Part shown: one piece after another, positions 8,120-15,620 of the stretch
How the letters are laid out: the number at the start of each line of letters is the position of its first letter
Numbering within the stretch: the stretch's first letter is position 1
Virus record (IMG/VR): IMGVR_UViG_3300032182_000174
Span: 1 to 26,678 of that record
Strand: one strand, 5' to 3'
DNA length: 26,678 bases
Source: a virus
Translations under genes and position numbers: made by a program
The notes under the pieces: model-generated
What the model was told of the DNA's origin: nothing
The model's database searches: none
The model's input: the letters and a program-made list of their open reading frames with translations, nothing else

Positions 8120-8706
8120 TACCTACCGACCTCCATGATCTCGACGCCGATGGTCTTCTTGATCGCCTTGCGGGTCTGCAGAGTCACGCCGACGAACTGC
8201 CGTTTGGGCACCTTCTGCTCGAGCTTCTGGTCCTTGAACTTGCGATTCAGCAGCCATCCGAGCCGGCCCTTGAGATCCTTGTTCTGCTTCTTGAGCCACG
8301 CCCACAGATTCTTGCGGACGGTGCCGCTGATCTTCTCGCTCTTGCTGACTCCGCCGAAGTTGTGCAGCGACGCATACGGCACGTTGGTGCCGACCTCGAC
8401 AATCTTGCCCTTGACCTGGAACGCGATGCTGTTCGCCAGCCTGCCCGTGTCGCGCAGCGCCGGCCTCGTCTGGAACCGCCGCGCCGGCGGCTTGCGTCGA
8501 CCTTGCGCAAAGTCGGCGATGATGCCGAAGACGTTGACCTTGCCGCGCTCGCGCCACGCCTTCTGCCCGAACCGCTGCGCCTTGAACGACGCCTGCGACT
8601 CGGCGACCATCATCACGCCGATCTGCTTAAGCGCCTTCGACGGGTCGACGAGCTTGTTGCCGATCCGCTTGAGCTTCGCGCCCTGCTCAAACGTAGCGCG
8701 CGCCAT
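8119..8706 (-). CDS. Virion morphogenesis protein, Mu gpG-like
   Basis: A 195-aa protein resembling the phage virion morphogenesis family (Mu gpG, P2 gpS), needed for joining or completing head and tail. The diagnostic core is LRDTGRLANSIAFQVKG, then VEVGTNVPYASLHNFGG, and near the end KVPKRQFVGVT, which replaces the family's PARPFLG-type ending. Between them is an insert rich in Lys and Trp (NLWAWLKKQNKDLKGRLG), making the protein strongly basic. The ATG follows the previous stop after 3 nt, and its stop overlaps the next ATG (TAATG). Confidence 0.85.
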   Translation of the reverse strand: MARATFEQGAKLKRIGNKLVDPSKALKQIGVMMVAESQASFKAQRFGQKAWRERGKVNVFGIIADFAQGRRKPPARRFQTRPALRDTGRLANSIAFQVKGKIVEVGTNVPYASLHNFGGVSKSEKISGTVRKNLWAWLKKQNKDLKGRLGWLLNRKFKDQKLEQKVPKRQFVGVTLQTRKAIKKTIGVEIMEVGR

Positions 8707-8709
8707 GGC

Positions 8710-9174
8710 CTAATCCTGCCCCGTGTCGTAGCCGCTTGGCATGTAGCCGGCCGGCAGGTTCTTGCGATCGCTCCAGCCGTATTGCGTGCCGCTCTCGGTG
8801 CTCGTGATCGTGCCGCTGTTGCTTTTCGGGCCAGCGTGCCCGCGCGCGTCCGTCCGTCGGACCTTCTGGATCATGCCCTCCGGTCCCCAGACCTGATCCC
8901 ACTTGACCTCCTCGATCGCCGAGCTCGCGCCGCCGCGCCGCCAGAGGATCGCGATGACGGCGACCGCGCCCACCTCGAGGTGCAGCCCGTCGGCCGAGTC
9001 GAACTCGGTCTGCGCGTAGGCCGGCCAGAGGTAGATCGCAGACTGCGACGCGGCGAGGCCGACCGCATCGTCAACCGTCGTCGCGCTGCGGTCGCGGATG
9101 TTCGTGAGCGTGACGAGGCCGTCGGCGTCGTAGACGCTTTCGACGTAGGCCCAGAGATCATCCTTGGCTGCCAT
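8710..9174 (-). CDS. Head-tail connector, DUF1320/Mu gp36-like
   Basis: A 154-aa protein. The N-terminal helix DLWAYVESVYDADGL, the LTNIRDRSATTVDDAVGLAASQSAIYLWPAY segment and the later LEVGAVAVIAILWRR helix follow the pattern of small connector proteins such as Mu gp36 (DUF1320), which form a ring below the portal. The C-terminal 60 residues are polar, Gly/Ser-rich and probably extended. It lies immediately before the gpG-like gene, as gp36 and gpG-type genes cluster in Mu-like head operons. No enzyme motif or membrane segment is visible. The family match is by pattern and position only. Confidence 0.6.
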   Translation of the reverse strand: MAAKDDLWAYVESVYDADGLVTLTNIRDRSATTVDDAVGLAASQSAIYLWPAYAQTEFDSADGLHLEVGAVAVIAILWRRGGASSAIEEVKWDQVWGPEGMIQKVRRTDARGHAGPKSNSGTITSTESGTQYGWSDRKNLPAGYMPSGYDTGQD

Positions 9175-9177
9175 AGG

Positions 9178-10527
9178 TTAGGCCGGGTCAGTGAAGGTGG
9201 GCGTGCCGGTCGTGCTCGGCAGGTAGCCGAAGCCAGCGACCCAAAGCCACCACTGGATCTGCCCCGTCGCCGGAGCGCCGCCCGTGTCGGTGACGCTGAG
9301 AAGGTCGTCGACGAGCCACGGCGTGTGCGAGCTCGCGTTGCCGCGCAGGAACCAGTAGGTGCCGTCGATCTGGTCGAGCGGCGCGAAGATCGCATCGTCG
9401 ATCAGCAGGTAGCCGCTGCTCGCGCTCTCCCATTCGATCTCGACGTCGAAGGGGTCTTCGTTGAAGTCGCGCGGCCAGCAGTTCTGGTCGAAGTCGATGA
9501 TCACCTCGTTCCACGTCGAGGACAGCGCCGTCAGCGCGACCGTCTTCGTCGAGCTGCCCATGCGGATCACGATGTTGCCGCCCGTGCCTGAGCCGGCCGC
9601 CTTGTTGACCATCACGCGGAACTGATACGGCGAGTCGACGTCGAGCCGCCGGATGCGCATGTTCGTCAGCGTCTGCTTGATCAAAGCGTTGCCGGTGAGC
9701 TTGAGGCTCGCGTCCGTCTGCGCGCCGGGGTGGCTGCGGTAGAACGTCGAGGTATCCTGGTCGATGTTGGCGCTGCCGCTGGTCTCGGTCCAGCCGGTGA
9801 ACTTCGGCGTCGCCGCGCTGTCGAACTCGGAGAAGCTACTGTTGGTGAGCAGGCTGCCGCCGCTGCCTTGGCCGGCGTGCTTGCTCACGATCGTCGTGTT
9901 CGCATCGGCACCGCTGCCGAAGCTGTAGCGCAGCACGCTGTCAAAGCTGCTCGGCTGGCCGATGATCTCGAAGACCTCGGCCTGCTCTTGGACGCCGGTG
10001 TTCTGGTCGGCGATGCACTTGAGCAGCTTCTTCTCGACGTGGCACGCCTCGAGGTTGAAGCCGTTCTCGTCCTCGGTCAGCCGACCGCAGTCGCCGTTGC
10101 CGATGTTGCTGCCACCGGCCGAGGCGCTGCCGTAGGTGATGTTGCGGCTCTGCACCGTGTAGCTCTTGTCGACGAACCAGTCGTAGAGCGCGCGGAAGAT
10201 TTGCGCCGAGGTGCGGAAGCCGCTGCCGAAGCCCTGCACGCCCGTCGCGTCGGCGTCGATGCGGTTCGCATACTCGAACAGGATCGGCGAGATCGCTTGC
10301 GACGCGATCGCCGGCGAGAGCAGGTCGGAGCAACCAGCGCGGAACTGCCCGGCCCAGTTGGCGAGCTCGGTCGGCGTGTATTCGCCCTCGAGCGTCTGGA
10401 TCAGGGTGTCCCACTTGCCGCCGGCGTCGGCGAGCGTGCCGTCGACGTGCGCGCGGAATGTCTCGAGGACGTCGACCGCAGCTCTCCACTGCGCCTGGAT
10501 CTCTGCTTCGGTGGGCGTGCCGCTCAT
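9178..10527 (-). CDS. Virion protein with carbohydrate-binding-like jelly roll
   Basis: A 449-aa protein with GGAG 5 nt before its ATG. Residues 1-200 are helical and polar with paired cysteines (NGDCGRLTEDENGFNLEACHVEKKLLKC). Residues about 225-390 look like a beta-sandwich carbohydrate-binding module: SLLTNSSFSEFD start, FTGWTETSGSANIDQ, ASLKLTGNALIKQTL, PYQFRVMVNKAAG, STWNEVIIDFDQ, and closing YLLIDDAIFAPL. This strand order and the N-S-S-F/G-W start are typical of CBM4/9-like modules. A C-terminal domain with several Trp residues follows. It may decorate the head or tail and hold the particle to glycans; the exact place in the virion is unknown. It is 3 nt from the next gene. Confidence 0.65.
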   Translation of the reverse strand: MSGTPTEAEIQAQWRAAVDVLETFRAHVDGTLADAGGKWDTLIQTLEGEYTPTELANWAGQFRAGCSDLLSPAIASQAISPILFEYANRIDADATGVQGFGSGFRTSAQIFRALYDWFVDKSYTVQSRNITYGSASAGGSNIGNGDCGRLTEDENGFNLEACHVEKKLLKCIADQNTGVQEQAEVFEIIGQPSSFDSVLRYSFGSGADANTTIVSKHAGQGSGGSLLTNSSFSEFDSAATPKFTGWTETSGSANIDQDTSTFYRSHPGAQTDASLKLTGNALIKQTLTNMRIRRLDVDSPYQFRVMVNKAAGSGTGGNIVIRMGSSTKTVALTALSSTWNEVIIDFDQNCWPRDFNEDPFDVEIEWESASSGYLLIDDAIFAPLDQIDGTYWFLRGNASSHTPWLVDDLLSVTDTGGAPATGQIQWWLWVAGFGYLPSTTGTPTFTDPA

Positions 10528-10545
10528 GGTTGCTCCGGTCTGAGG

Positions 10546-11211
10546 TTAGAGCTCGTCGGGCCACCACAGGCCCGTCGTCTCCAGCGTGTCGGGGTAGTAT
10601 TCCCCACGGCTGCCGCGCTCCTGGTCCTCGCAGATTTGCGCGAACATGTAGCGGGCGGCGGGGACGTCGTTGGGGTGCGGCCTGTATTCGTTCGTCGGCT
10701 TGCCGCGCTGCCGGCGCTGTTCGATCTCTTCGGCCGTCGGGATCGTGATGAGTTGACCGCGCCGCGGCCGGACGTGGTTGTCGCCGACGTTTTGCCCGGT
10801 GCCGGGCTCCTCGGTCTGGCCGCCGTCGTCGAGGAACCGGATCACCGTGCGCTTGAGCTTGTCGCGCATCCTCTGCACGCGATGCTCGTCGATGTCCACG
10901 ATCGCGCCGATGACCGGCACGCGACGCTTGTTGCCGGTCCGCATCGGGTCGGTGACGAGGTTCTCGTTGACCTTTGGGAAGTTGATGCCTGCGAGGTCGA
11001 TGTGCTCTCGCGGGCAGGACGGCGTCACGCCGACCCAATACTTGTAGCTGCGCGCGACGCCGCTCTGCGCCTTGTGCGCATCGAGGTCCGGCACGAGGTC
11101 GCTGCCGCCGATGTGCGTCTTGCCCTGCTGCGGCTTCGCTTGCGCAGTCAGGGTTGCGGGTTGGCCGACGTCAGGGTTGAGGTCGGGAACTAGCTTCTTG
11201 CGTGTTGCCAT
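10546..11211 (-). CDS. Hypothetical 221-aa protein after the capsid terminator
   Basis: Unknown protein. I chose the ATG at 11211 because GGAG lies 9 nt before it; another in-frame ATG at 11220 has the same GGAG directly adjacent and so too close. The N-terminal 40 residues are Pro/Lys/Gln-rich and likely disordered, with VPDL occurring twice (KLVPDLNPDVG, SDLVPDLDAHK). A folded segment follows with YKYWVGVTPSCPREHIDLAG. A basic region (TGNKRRVPVIG, MRDKLKRTVIRFL) and a C-terminal helix-rich part ending TGLWWPDEL complete it. No membrane segment or enzyme motif is visible. It is the first gene past the terminator, 18 nt before the carbohydrate-binding-like protein. A head-surface or head-completion role is possible. 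Confidence 0.6.
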   Translation of the reverse strand: MATRKKLVPDLNPDVGQPATLTAQAKPQQGKTHIGGSDLVPDLDAHKAQSGVARSYKYWVGVTPSCPREHIDLAGINFPKVNENLVTDPMRTGNKRRVPVIGAIVDIDEHRVQRMRDKLKRTVIRFLDDGGQTEEPGTGQNVGDNHVRPRRGQLITIPTAEEIEQRRQRGKPTNEYRPHPNDVPAARYMFAQICEDQERGSRGEYYPDTLETTGLWWPDEL

Positions 11212-11235
11212 ACGGGTCATCTCCGCTTCATGGTT

Positions 11236-11276
11236 ACAAAAACAAGGGCCGCGCGTTCCCGATGAACGCCCGGCCC
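11236..11276 (-). terminator. Rho-independent terminator after the capsid gene
   Basis: On the minus strand the arm GGGCCGGGCGTTC, loop ATCGG and arm GAACGCGCGGCCC form a 13-bp stem with a single mismatch, followed by TTGTTTTTGT. It lies 32 nt after the capsid stop and 25 nt before the next gene's start at 11211, in the longest gap of the late region (11212-11308). It should end, or attenuate, transcripts carrying the head genes. Confidence 0.85.
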
Positions 11277-11308
11277 GTAGCTCTCTGCCGGCTCGTGGCC
11301 GCGCTTGA

Positions 11309-12301
11309 TCAGTTGTTGATCTTGATCGCGCTGTAGGGGAGCGCGATGCCAGCGCCCGCGCGACGCTCCCACTGGACGTATTCCTCGCCCGTGTTGCGCG
11401 TGTGGTCGCTGTTGTTGTCGCCCTCGAGGCTCGAGTATTCCTGGATGCCCTCGCGGTCGAGCATGAAGGTCGCTCGCTTGGCCGGGTTGCGCAGGAAGAC
11501 ATACCAGTCGCCCGTCGCGAGGCGCTGAGAACCCCAGAGCGTGACGTTGCGGCTGGCGTCTTGCACGAGGTTGCTGGGCGTCGTGCCCGCATCGGTGCCA
11601 AGCACTTCGCCTTGGCGGCGCTGGAGGAACGCTTCCTCCATGGCCTCCGTGTCGGCCGCGCTGTGGACGCATACGACGCCGCTGTCGATCACCTCGTCAG
11701 AGAGAAGCGGTTGGCCCTTGCCGTCCTGCATCTGCTTGAACTGCTCGATGGCGTTGTAGTAGTCCGTGCGGATCGCCGAGACGCTTGCGACGCCGTTGCC
11801 GGTCAGCAGGTTGCCGTCGGTCACGCCGAAGCGCGCCGAGCCGCCGGCCGTCGTGGCGAAGAACGCCGCGCCGTCGGGTGCGTTCGGCACCGCCGGCAGC
11901 GTGTTCGTGCTGCCCGTGAGCAGGTCGAAGAAGAACCGCTCTGGCAGCAGCGCCGCGGACTGGCCCGCCATGCGGGCGATGTCCATGAGGCTCTGCGTCT
12001 GGTCGTCCTTCCGGTCTTCCTTGTGCCACTTGATGCGGCGGCCCCAGGTGTAGACCGGCGTGGTGAAGCTCACGGAGTCGAACGCATCCTCGGGGATGCT
12101 GCTGCCGCGGGTCCACTGCGCCATGTGCGGCGCGGCCTCGAAGTAGGCGAACTCGTGCTCGCGGTTGGTCGCGCCGATGCTCAGGTCCATGACCAGAGAC
12201 AGACGGGAATCCGCCTGCCTGTTCTGGATGGCCGAGTAGGTATCGGCGAACTCCGTCCGCAGCCCGTTCGCAAGAACTTGACTGGCGATCACAGTGCTCA
12301 T
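11309..12301 (-). CDS. Major capsid protein, Mu gpT-like
   Basis: A 330-aa capsid shell subunit. It resembles the Mu gpT group of HK97-fold capsid proteins. The N-arm is followed by the conserved segment FAYFEAAPHMAQW, then VYTWGRRIKWHKEDRKDDQ in the place of the family's E-loop/spine element, AALLPERFFFDLLTG on the spine helix, and GDWYVFLRNPAKRATFML with EYVQWERRAGAGIALP near the end, as expected for the A-domain and closing strands. There is no separate delta domain; the scaffold comes from the upstream polyprotein. It is 37 nt after the decoration gene, with a purine-rich GAGAGAGA leader rather than a classic ribosome-binding site. An intrinsic terminator follows it. Confidence 0.85.
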   Translation of the reverse strand: MSTVIASQVLANGLRTEFADTYSAIQNRQADSRLSLVMDLSIGATNREHEFAYFEAAPHMAQWTRGSSIPEDAFDSVSFTTPVYTWGRRIKWHKEDRKDDQTQSLMDIARMAGQSAALLPERFFFDLLTGSTNTLPAVPNAPDGAAFFATTAGGSARFGVTDGNLLTGNGVASVSAIRTDYYNAIEQFKQMQDGKGQPLLSDEVIDSGVVCVHSAADTEAMEEAFLQRRQGEVLGTDAGTTPSNLVQDASRNVTLWGSQRLATGDWYVFLRNPAKRATFMLDREGIQEYSSLEGDNNSDHTRNTGEEYVQWERRAGAGIALPYSAIKINN

Positions 12302-12338
12302 CTGTCTGTCTCTCTCTGGTCAGGGTGTGGGGTGTCGA

Positions 12339-12818
12339 TCAGGCGCTAGCCTGCGCGAGCATCTCGGCGGTCGTGAACAGCGTCACGTCGACGTCGGTGG
12401 CCGAACGGAAGCCGCTCAGGAATCCGATCGGGTGGTTCAGCGCACCGATGGTCAGCGTGAGGCTGTCGGTATCGCTGTCGGCGCAGTAGACCAGATCGCC
12501 TACCTTCGCCTGTGTCGGCGTGCCGCCGACGCTGTCGAGGCCCAGCAGCGTGACGCCACTGTCGTCGACGCGCGCCTCGGGCACCGGGCTCGCGCTCGTG
12601 TCGCCGGTCAGAGCTGCGCCGGGCGAGACGCCGAGCGCGTCGCCCAGAACGATGCCCACGAACACGTCGTTCGCACCGTCGGCCCAGTGGTTCAGGTAGC
12701 CGCCTTCGAGACCGACAAGCGCGCCCTCAAAGAGCGTGACGCCATCGGCGATCGGGTAGGCGCTGCGACCGCTGCGCGTCTTAGTCGCGAGCGTCTTGCG
12801 TGCAGTGACATCTGCCAT
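12339..12818 (-). CDS. Head decoration-like protein
   Basis: A 159-aa protein in the usual place of a capsid cement protein, between protease/scaffold and major capsid. Visible pattern: a basic N-terminus (TARKTLATKTRSGRS), then GVTLFEGALVGLEGGYLNH, FVGIVLGDALG, a segment VGDLVYCADSDTD and NHPIGFLSGF, an arrangement of short beta strands with Gly turns shared with small decoration proteins that carry a beta-barrel core. An AGGA sits 8 nt before the ATG, within a 28-nt gap. No signal peptide or membrane segment. The name rests on location and fold-like pattern, not on a diagnostic motif; a different small head protein is possible. Confidence 0.65.
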   Translation of the reverse strand: MADVTARKTLATKTRSGRSAYPIADGVTLFEGALVGLEGGYLNHWADGANDVFVGIVLGDALGVSPGAALTGDTSASPVPEARVDDSGVTLLGLDSVGGTPTQAKVGDLVYCADSDTDSLTLTIGALNHPIGFLSGFRSATDVDVTLFTTAEMLAQASA

Positions 12819-12846
12819 CTTTCAGTCCTCGTCCGTGTCGGGGTGG

Positions 12847-13584
12847 TTAGGCGTCGGCCGCGAAGCCGGCGCGTTGCATGTTGACAGCGACGTAGCGGTC
12901 CTCGCTCATGCGAGTCGCGCCGTGCCTCATGAGCTCGGCGTGCTCGCGCGCGAACTGCGCGGCGCGCTCGACGGCGTCCGTGCCCTGCTCGGTGTAGTTG
13001 AGCGCGATGCCGGGCGTCTTGTTGGTCTGCGCGGCGAACGCCACCGCAGCCGTGTCGCTGTGGCTGAGAGCGCCGAACGTCTGGACCATGCTGTCGATGT
13101 AGTCCTTGAACGCCGCCGCGCCGTGGTCCTTGTGGTAGGCCGTCAGCTTCTCCTCGAGGTCGCTGCCGAGCGGCCGGTCCTCGAGGCGCTTGAGCGCCGC
13201 GCCGACGTCGGTGTTGCGCTGGTCGAGAGCGTCACGCTCGTCCAGCCGCGCCTTGAGCGCCACGTTCTCGCCTTCCAGCTTGCTCATGCGGGTCATCGCC
13301 TCGCCGGGCACCTGCGCCTGCGCCGGCTCCATCGCGTCGCCCTTCTCTTCCATGACCTCGGTCGCGTCGGCGACGATCATCGCGAGCTGCTCCATGTCGA
13401 ACGAGCCCGCCTTGATGGCTTCGCAGACGGCCTCCGCAGTCATGCCGTCTTGCATCTTCTCGTCGGAGTCCTCCGACTCTTCGGCCATCTCTTCCTTCTT
13501 CTCGGGGTTGTCGCCCATCTTCTCCTCGTCCTCGTCGTAGGCGAACGAAGCGGCGGCGGCCTTGTCGTCGATCTTGGTGGTCAT
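12847..13584 (-). CDS. Possible nested scaffold protein from an internal start
   Basis: In the same frame as the protease gene, the ATG at 13584 begins MTTKIDDKAAAAS, directly where the protease domain gives way to the acidic helical scaffold. Upstream is AGGACGAG, with AGGA 10 nt from the ATG. A separate product of 245 aa would parallel lambda Nu3 inside C and similar nested scaffolds in other phages. Only the start signal and domain border support this, and it may be merely an internal methionine. Confidence 0.4.
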   Translation of the reverse strand: MTTKIDDKAAAASFAYDEDEEKMGDNPEKKEEMAEESEDSDEKMQDGMTAEAVCEAIKAGSFDMEQLAMIVADATEVMEEKGDAMEPAQAQVPGEAMTRMSKLEGENVALKARLDERDALDQRNTDVGAALKRLEDRPLGSDLEEKLTAYHKDHGAAAFKDYIDSMVQTFGALSHSDTAAVAFAAQTNKTPGIALNYTEQGTDAVERAAQFAREHAELMRHGATRMSEDRYVAVNMQRAGFAADA

Positions 13585-14211
13585 GGTGAGCTCGTCCTGC
13601 GTGAGTAGGTGCGCGGAATGCCCGCGCCGGAAGCACGCTACCACGCCGTCCTCGGCGCGTGCGCTTTCTGCAAGGTAGGGGTTGGCGAATGTTGCATTTG
13701 CAACACGCACCGTCTGCCCGCTCGTCGGCACGTTGAGCGTGGAAGGTTCTTCCACGTCGGCGACCATGAGCATCGGCAGCTCGAGGTAGGGCGGCTCGTG
13801 ATCGAGCAGCGCGAGGCTGTCGATCGCCGGCTTGTCGACGTTGAATATCTCCACGCTGCGGTAGGGCAGGCGCGCGGCGAGCACGTCCTCCTCGACCCAT
13901 GGGCGGGTGATCACGAGGTCGGCGAAGATCGCCGTCCGGGTCTTGCCCTTGAAGGTGATCGGTGCCGTGCGCGTGATGCGGAAGAATCCGGCCGGCTCGG
14001 GCACCGGCCCGTCGTCGTGGTGCCGGATGTGCAGCGGCGGCAGATAGCCCTCGACCGCCGCCTGCCGGGCCTTGGCGACCGCGGTCTCGATCCAGCCCGC
14101 GTCGAAGCACGTCTCGCCGCGCTCGCACTCGACGAAGATCGGCACGTCGTGGATCGTCAGATGCCCTTGGCCGTTGCGCGTCGCCCGGTATCCGCTCACG
14201 TCGTGGCTCAC
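12847..14211 (-). CDS. Prohead protease-scaffold polyprotein
   Basis: A 454-aa protein starting at GTG behind a perfect AGGAGG. Residues about 15-150 look like a prohead serine protease of the Mu gpI/XkdF kind, with a histidine cluster LHIRHHDDG (60-68), strands with KGKTRTAIFADLVITRPW, and LPYRSVEIFN placing S119 as the likely nucleophile, then IDSLALLDHEPP. Residues about 210-345 are acidic and helical (EEKMGDNPEKKEEM, MSKLEGENVALKARLDER coiled coil) as in scaffolds, and the last 110 residues continue helical. Protease and scaffold in one chain lets the protease cleave its own scaffold during capsid maturation. An internal ATG at 13584 with an AGGA 10 nt upstream could give a separate 245-aa scaffold. 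It lies before decoration and capsid genes, as in Mu-like heads. Confidence 0.8.
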   Translation of the reverse strand: MSHDVSGYRATRNGQGHLTIHDVPIFVECERGETCFDAGWIETAVAKARQAAVEGYLPPLHIRHHDDGPVPEPAGFFRITRTAPITFKGKTRTAIFADLVITRPWVEEDVLAARLPYRSVEIFNVDKPAIDSLALLDHEPPYLELPMLMVADVEEPSTLNVPTSGQTVRVANATFANPYLAESARAEDGVVACFRRGHSAHLLTQDELTMTTKIDDKAAAASFAYDEDEEKMGDNPEKKEEMAEESEDSDEKMQDGMTAEAVCEAIKAGSFDMEQLAMIVADATEVMEEKGDAMEPAQAQVPGEAMTRMSKLEGENVALKARLDERDALDQRNTDVGAALKRLEDRPLGSDLEEKLTAYHKDHGAAAFKDYIDSMVQTFGALSHSDTAAVAFAAQTNKTPGIALNYTEQGTDAVERAAQFAREHAELMRHGATRMSEDRYVAVNMQRAGFAADA

Positions 14212-14519
14212 TGCTGCACCTCCTGCACACAGCAGAACTCGACCGTGCTGTCGCTAGCCGCGGAGGTCTGCAGGTTGAACGTGCGCTCGGCGTCGAGCGC
14301 GATCGTGTAGGTGCTGACGACGTTGGCCGAGAGCGTGCCTAGGTGGATCGCGCTGCCGGAGCTCGGCACGATGTTGATGGCGATCGCCGTCGTGGCCTGG
14401 ATGCTGATGCGGACGAGGTTGCCGGCGCGCTTCACGGAGAAGTCGGAGGCGAAGAAGTCCGTGTTTTGCGAAACGGTCGCGTCAGCCGTGATCGTCGCGA
14501 GTTCTGTTCTGTAGTCCAT
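14208..14519 (-). CDS. Hypothetical 103-aa protein, beta-rich
   Basis: Unknown protein of 103 aa. An AGGA lies 9 nt before the ATG at 14519, supporting a start that is 38 nt inside the helix-turn-helix gene. The sequence alternates in a way expected of beta strands (NLVRISIQATTAIAINIVPSS, then STYTIALDAERTFNLQT) and ends CCVQEVQQ. It has no signal peptide or membrane segment. Its 3' end contains a perfect AGGAGG that serves the following protease gene, and its stop overlaps that gene's GTG as GTGA. A small capsid decoration or assembly protein is a reasonable guess from position and strand pattern. Confidence 0.65.
   Translation of the reverse strand: MDYRTELATITADATVSQNTDFFASDFSVKRAGNLVRISIQATTAIAINIVPSSGSAIHLGTLSANVVSTYTIALDAERTFNLQTSAASDSTVEFCCVQEVQQ
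14211..14225 (-). promoter_or_regulatory. Strong Shine-Dalgarno setting a GTG start
   Basis: The minus strand reads AGGAGGTGCAGCAGTG: a full AGGAGG, 7 nt spacing and a GTG. It fixes the start of the protease/scaffold gene at 14211 despite the non-ATG codon, and lies inside the end of the preceding gene. Confidence 0.7.
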
Positions 14520-14715
14520 GGTCGGTCGTCCTGTCGTCTACGATGCGCTCGATCGCCGCCCGCAGCGCGCGGCTCGGCTGCGACGTGTCGCCGCTGATGA
14601 TGCGGTAGATGGTAGTGTGGCTGGCCGGCACCTCGCTGGCAATCCGCCTCACCCCCTCACGGGCCGCTATGCGGCGGAACTTCTGCCGCAGGTTTTGCCA
14701 GTCCTCGGGCATCAT
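14482..14715 (-). CDS. Small helix-turn-helix DNA-binding protein inside the head operon
   Basis: A 77-aa protein starting at an ATG that overlaps the MuF stop (ATGA). The core LRQKFRRIAAREGVRRIASEVPASHTTIYRIISGDTSQPSRAL resembles a phage Cro/repressor-type helix-turn-helix: helix 2 IRRIASEV-like, a turn at PAS, and recognition helix HTTIYRIISG followed by the wing-like TSQPS and a last helix. There is no dimerisation or protease domain, so it would be a minimal regulator. It is unusual to find it between MuF and capsid assembly genes. It could control late or early transcription, or be a structural protein that kept the fold. Its last 38 nt overlap the following gene, which has its own AGGA ribosome-binding site. 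Confidence 0.7.
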   Translation of the reverse strand: MMPEDWQNLRQKFRRIAAREGVRRIASEVPASHTTIYRIISGDTSQPSRALRAAIERIVDDRTTDHGLQNRTRDDHG

Positions 14716-15620
14716 CGTCCGGCCTGCGCGAGATCCGGGCGGCCTCCGTGTCGGAATCCGGGGTCGGCGAATGCGCCGGCGGGCACCTTGTCCTCGATGA
14801 GCGAGCCGTCGGCGCGGATGCGGCCCATGCCCTCGAGCTCGTAGCGCGTGACGTGGACCACTTGGCACCGGCAGTTATAGCCGAGCGGCGGCGCGATCTT
14901 GCGCCACTCCGGGTTGTTGACCGACATGATCAGGCCGTCCGCGGCGTCGTGGTTGTCGCGCGTGTCGCCGTCGCCGACGGCGTCGAACCGGAACGCCGGC
15001 GCGACCTCTTGGATGTCCGGATCTTGCGCCTGCCGGAACCGGCCGGCGCTGATCGCCGTGTTGATGTTGGTGCGGAACACCATCCGGGCATAGCCCTCGG
15101 ACCATGCCTGCGACCGAACGCGGATGTCGTCGACCTTCATCGCGAGCCGCTGGCCGGCCTCGCCCTCCGGCACGCCTTCGCGCAGCGCGCGCTCGATGAA
15201 CTTCTGCGCCTCGCTGGTGACGCTCTCCTCGGCCGACCGGACGAACGCCATGACCGCGTCCTCGCTGTAGAGCTGCGCGATGCGCTGCGCGGTCCGCTCG
15301 GCGGCGTCGACCAGCGTCACCGGCGCGCGCTCCACCATGTCCTCGAGCGCCTCCTCAAACGTGACGCGCGGCAGTAGGGTCTGGCTCGGCTCGTCCGCGG
15401 CGAACTTGGCCGACCGCTTGAGATTCTGTAGCAGCAGGCTCGCGCCGAGGATCTCGCCGACGCCCATGGTCTCGGCCATGACCTTGGCGAGTTGCTCGCG
15501 GGCGGCGCGTGCGCTGACGCGGTCGTCGCGGACCTTCGCCACGTAGAGCTCGTGGATGGCTGCGAAGTAGAGCCGGGCGTAGCGGCCGGATACGTCCTCG
15601 AGCAGCTTGTCGGTATTCAT
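14712..15620 (-). CDS. MuF-type head morphogenesis protein
   Basis: A 302-aa minor head protein of the Mu F (gp30)/SPP1 gp7 type, which binds the portal and is carried in the virion. The C-terminal third shows the family pattern: MVFRTNINTAISAGRFRQ, then FRFDAVGDGDTRDNHDAADG with the conserved D-x-R and H, and PPLGYNCRCQVVHVT with the paired cysteines before the closing strand. The N-terminal two-thirds are helical. The ATG at 15620 is chosen because it forms an ATGA overlap with the preceding stop; upstream in-frame sequence is Arg/Pro-rich shadow. The stop overlaps the next gene by ATGA. Its neighbours (portal, protease, capsid) confirm the role. Confidence 0.9.
   Translation of the reverse strand: MNTDKLLEDVSGRYARLYFAAIHELYVAKVRDDRVSARAAREQLAKVMAETMGVGEILGASLLLQNLKRSAKFAADEPSQTLLPRVTFEEALEDMVERAPVTLVDAAERTAQRIAQLYSEDAVMAFVRSAEESVTSEAQKFIERALREGVPEGEAGQRLAMKVDDIRVRSQAWSEGYARMVFRTNINTAISAGRFRQAQDPDIQEVAPAFRFDAVGDGDTRDNHDAADGLIMSVNNPEWRKIAPPLGYNCRCQVVHVTRYELEGMGRIRADGSLIEDKVPAGAFADPGFRHGGRPDLAQAGR

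Noticed and set aside
10546-11601. Long in-frame extension of the 221-aa gene back into the capsid gene
   Set aside because: The extension would read through the terminator hairpin and antisense-like frame; the GGAG-supported ATG at 11211 explains the gene.
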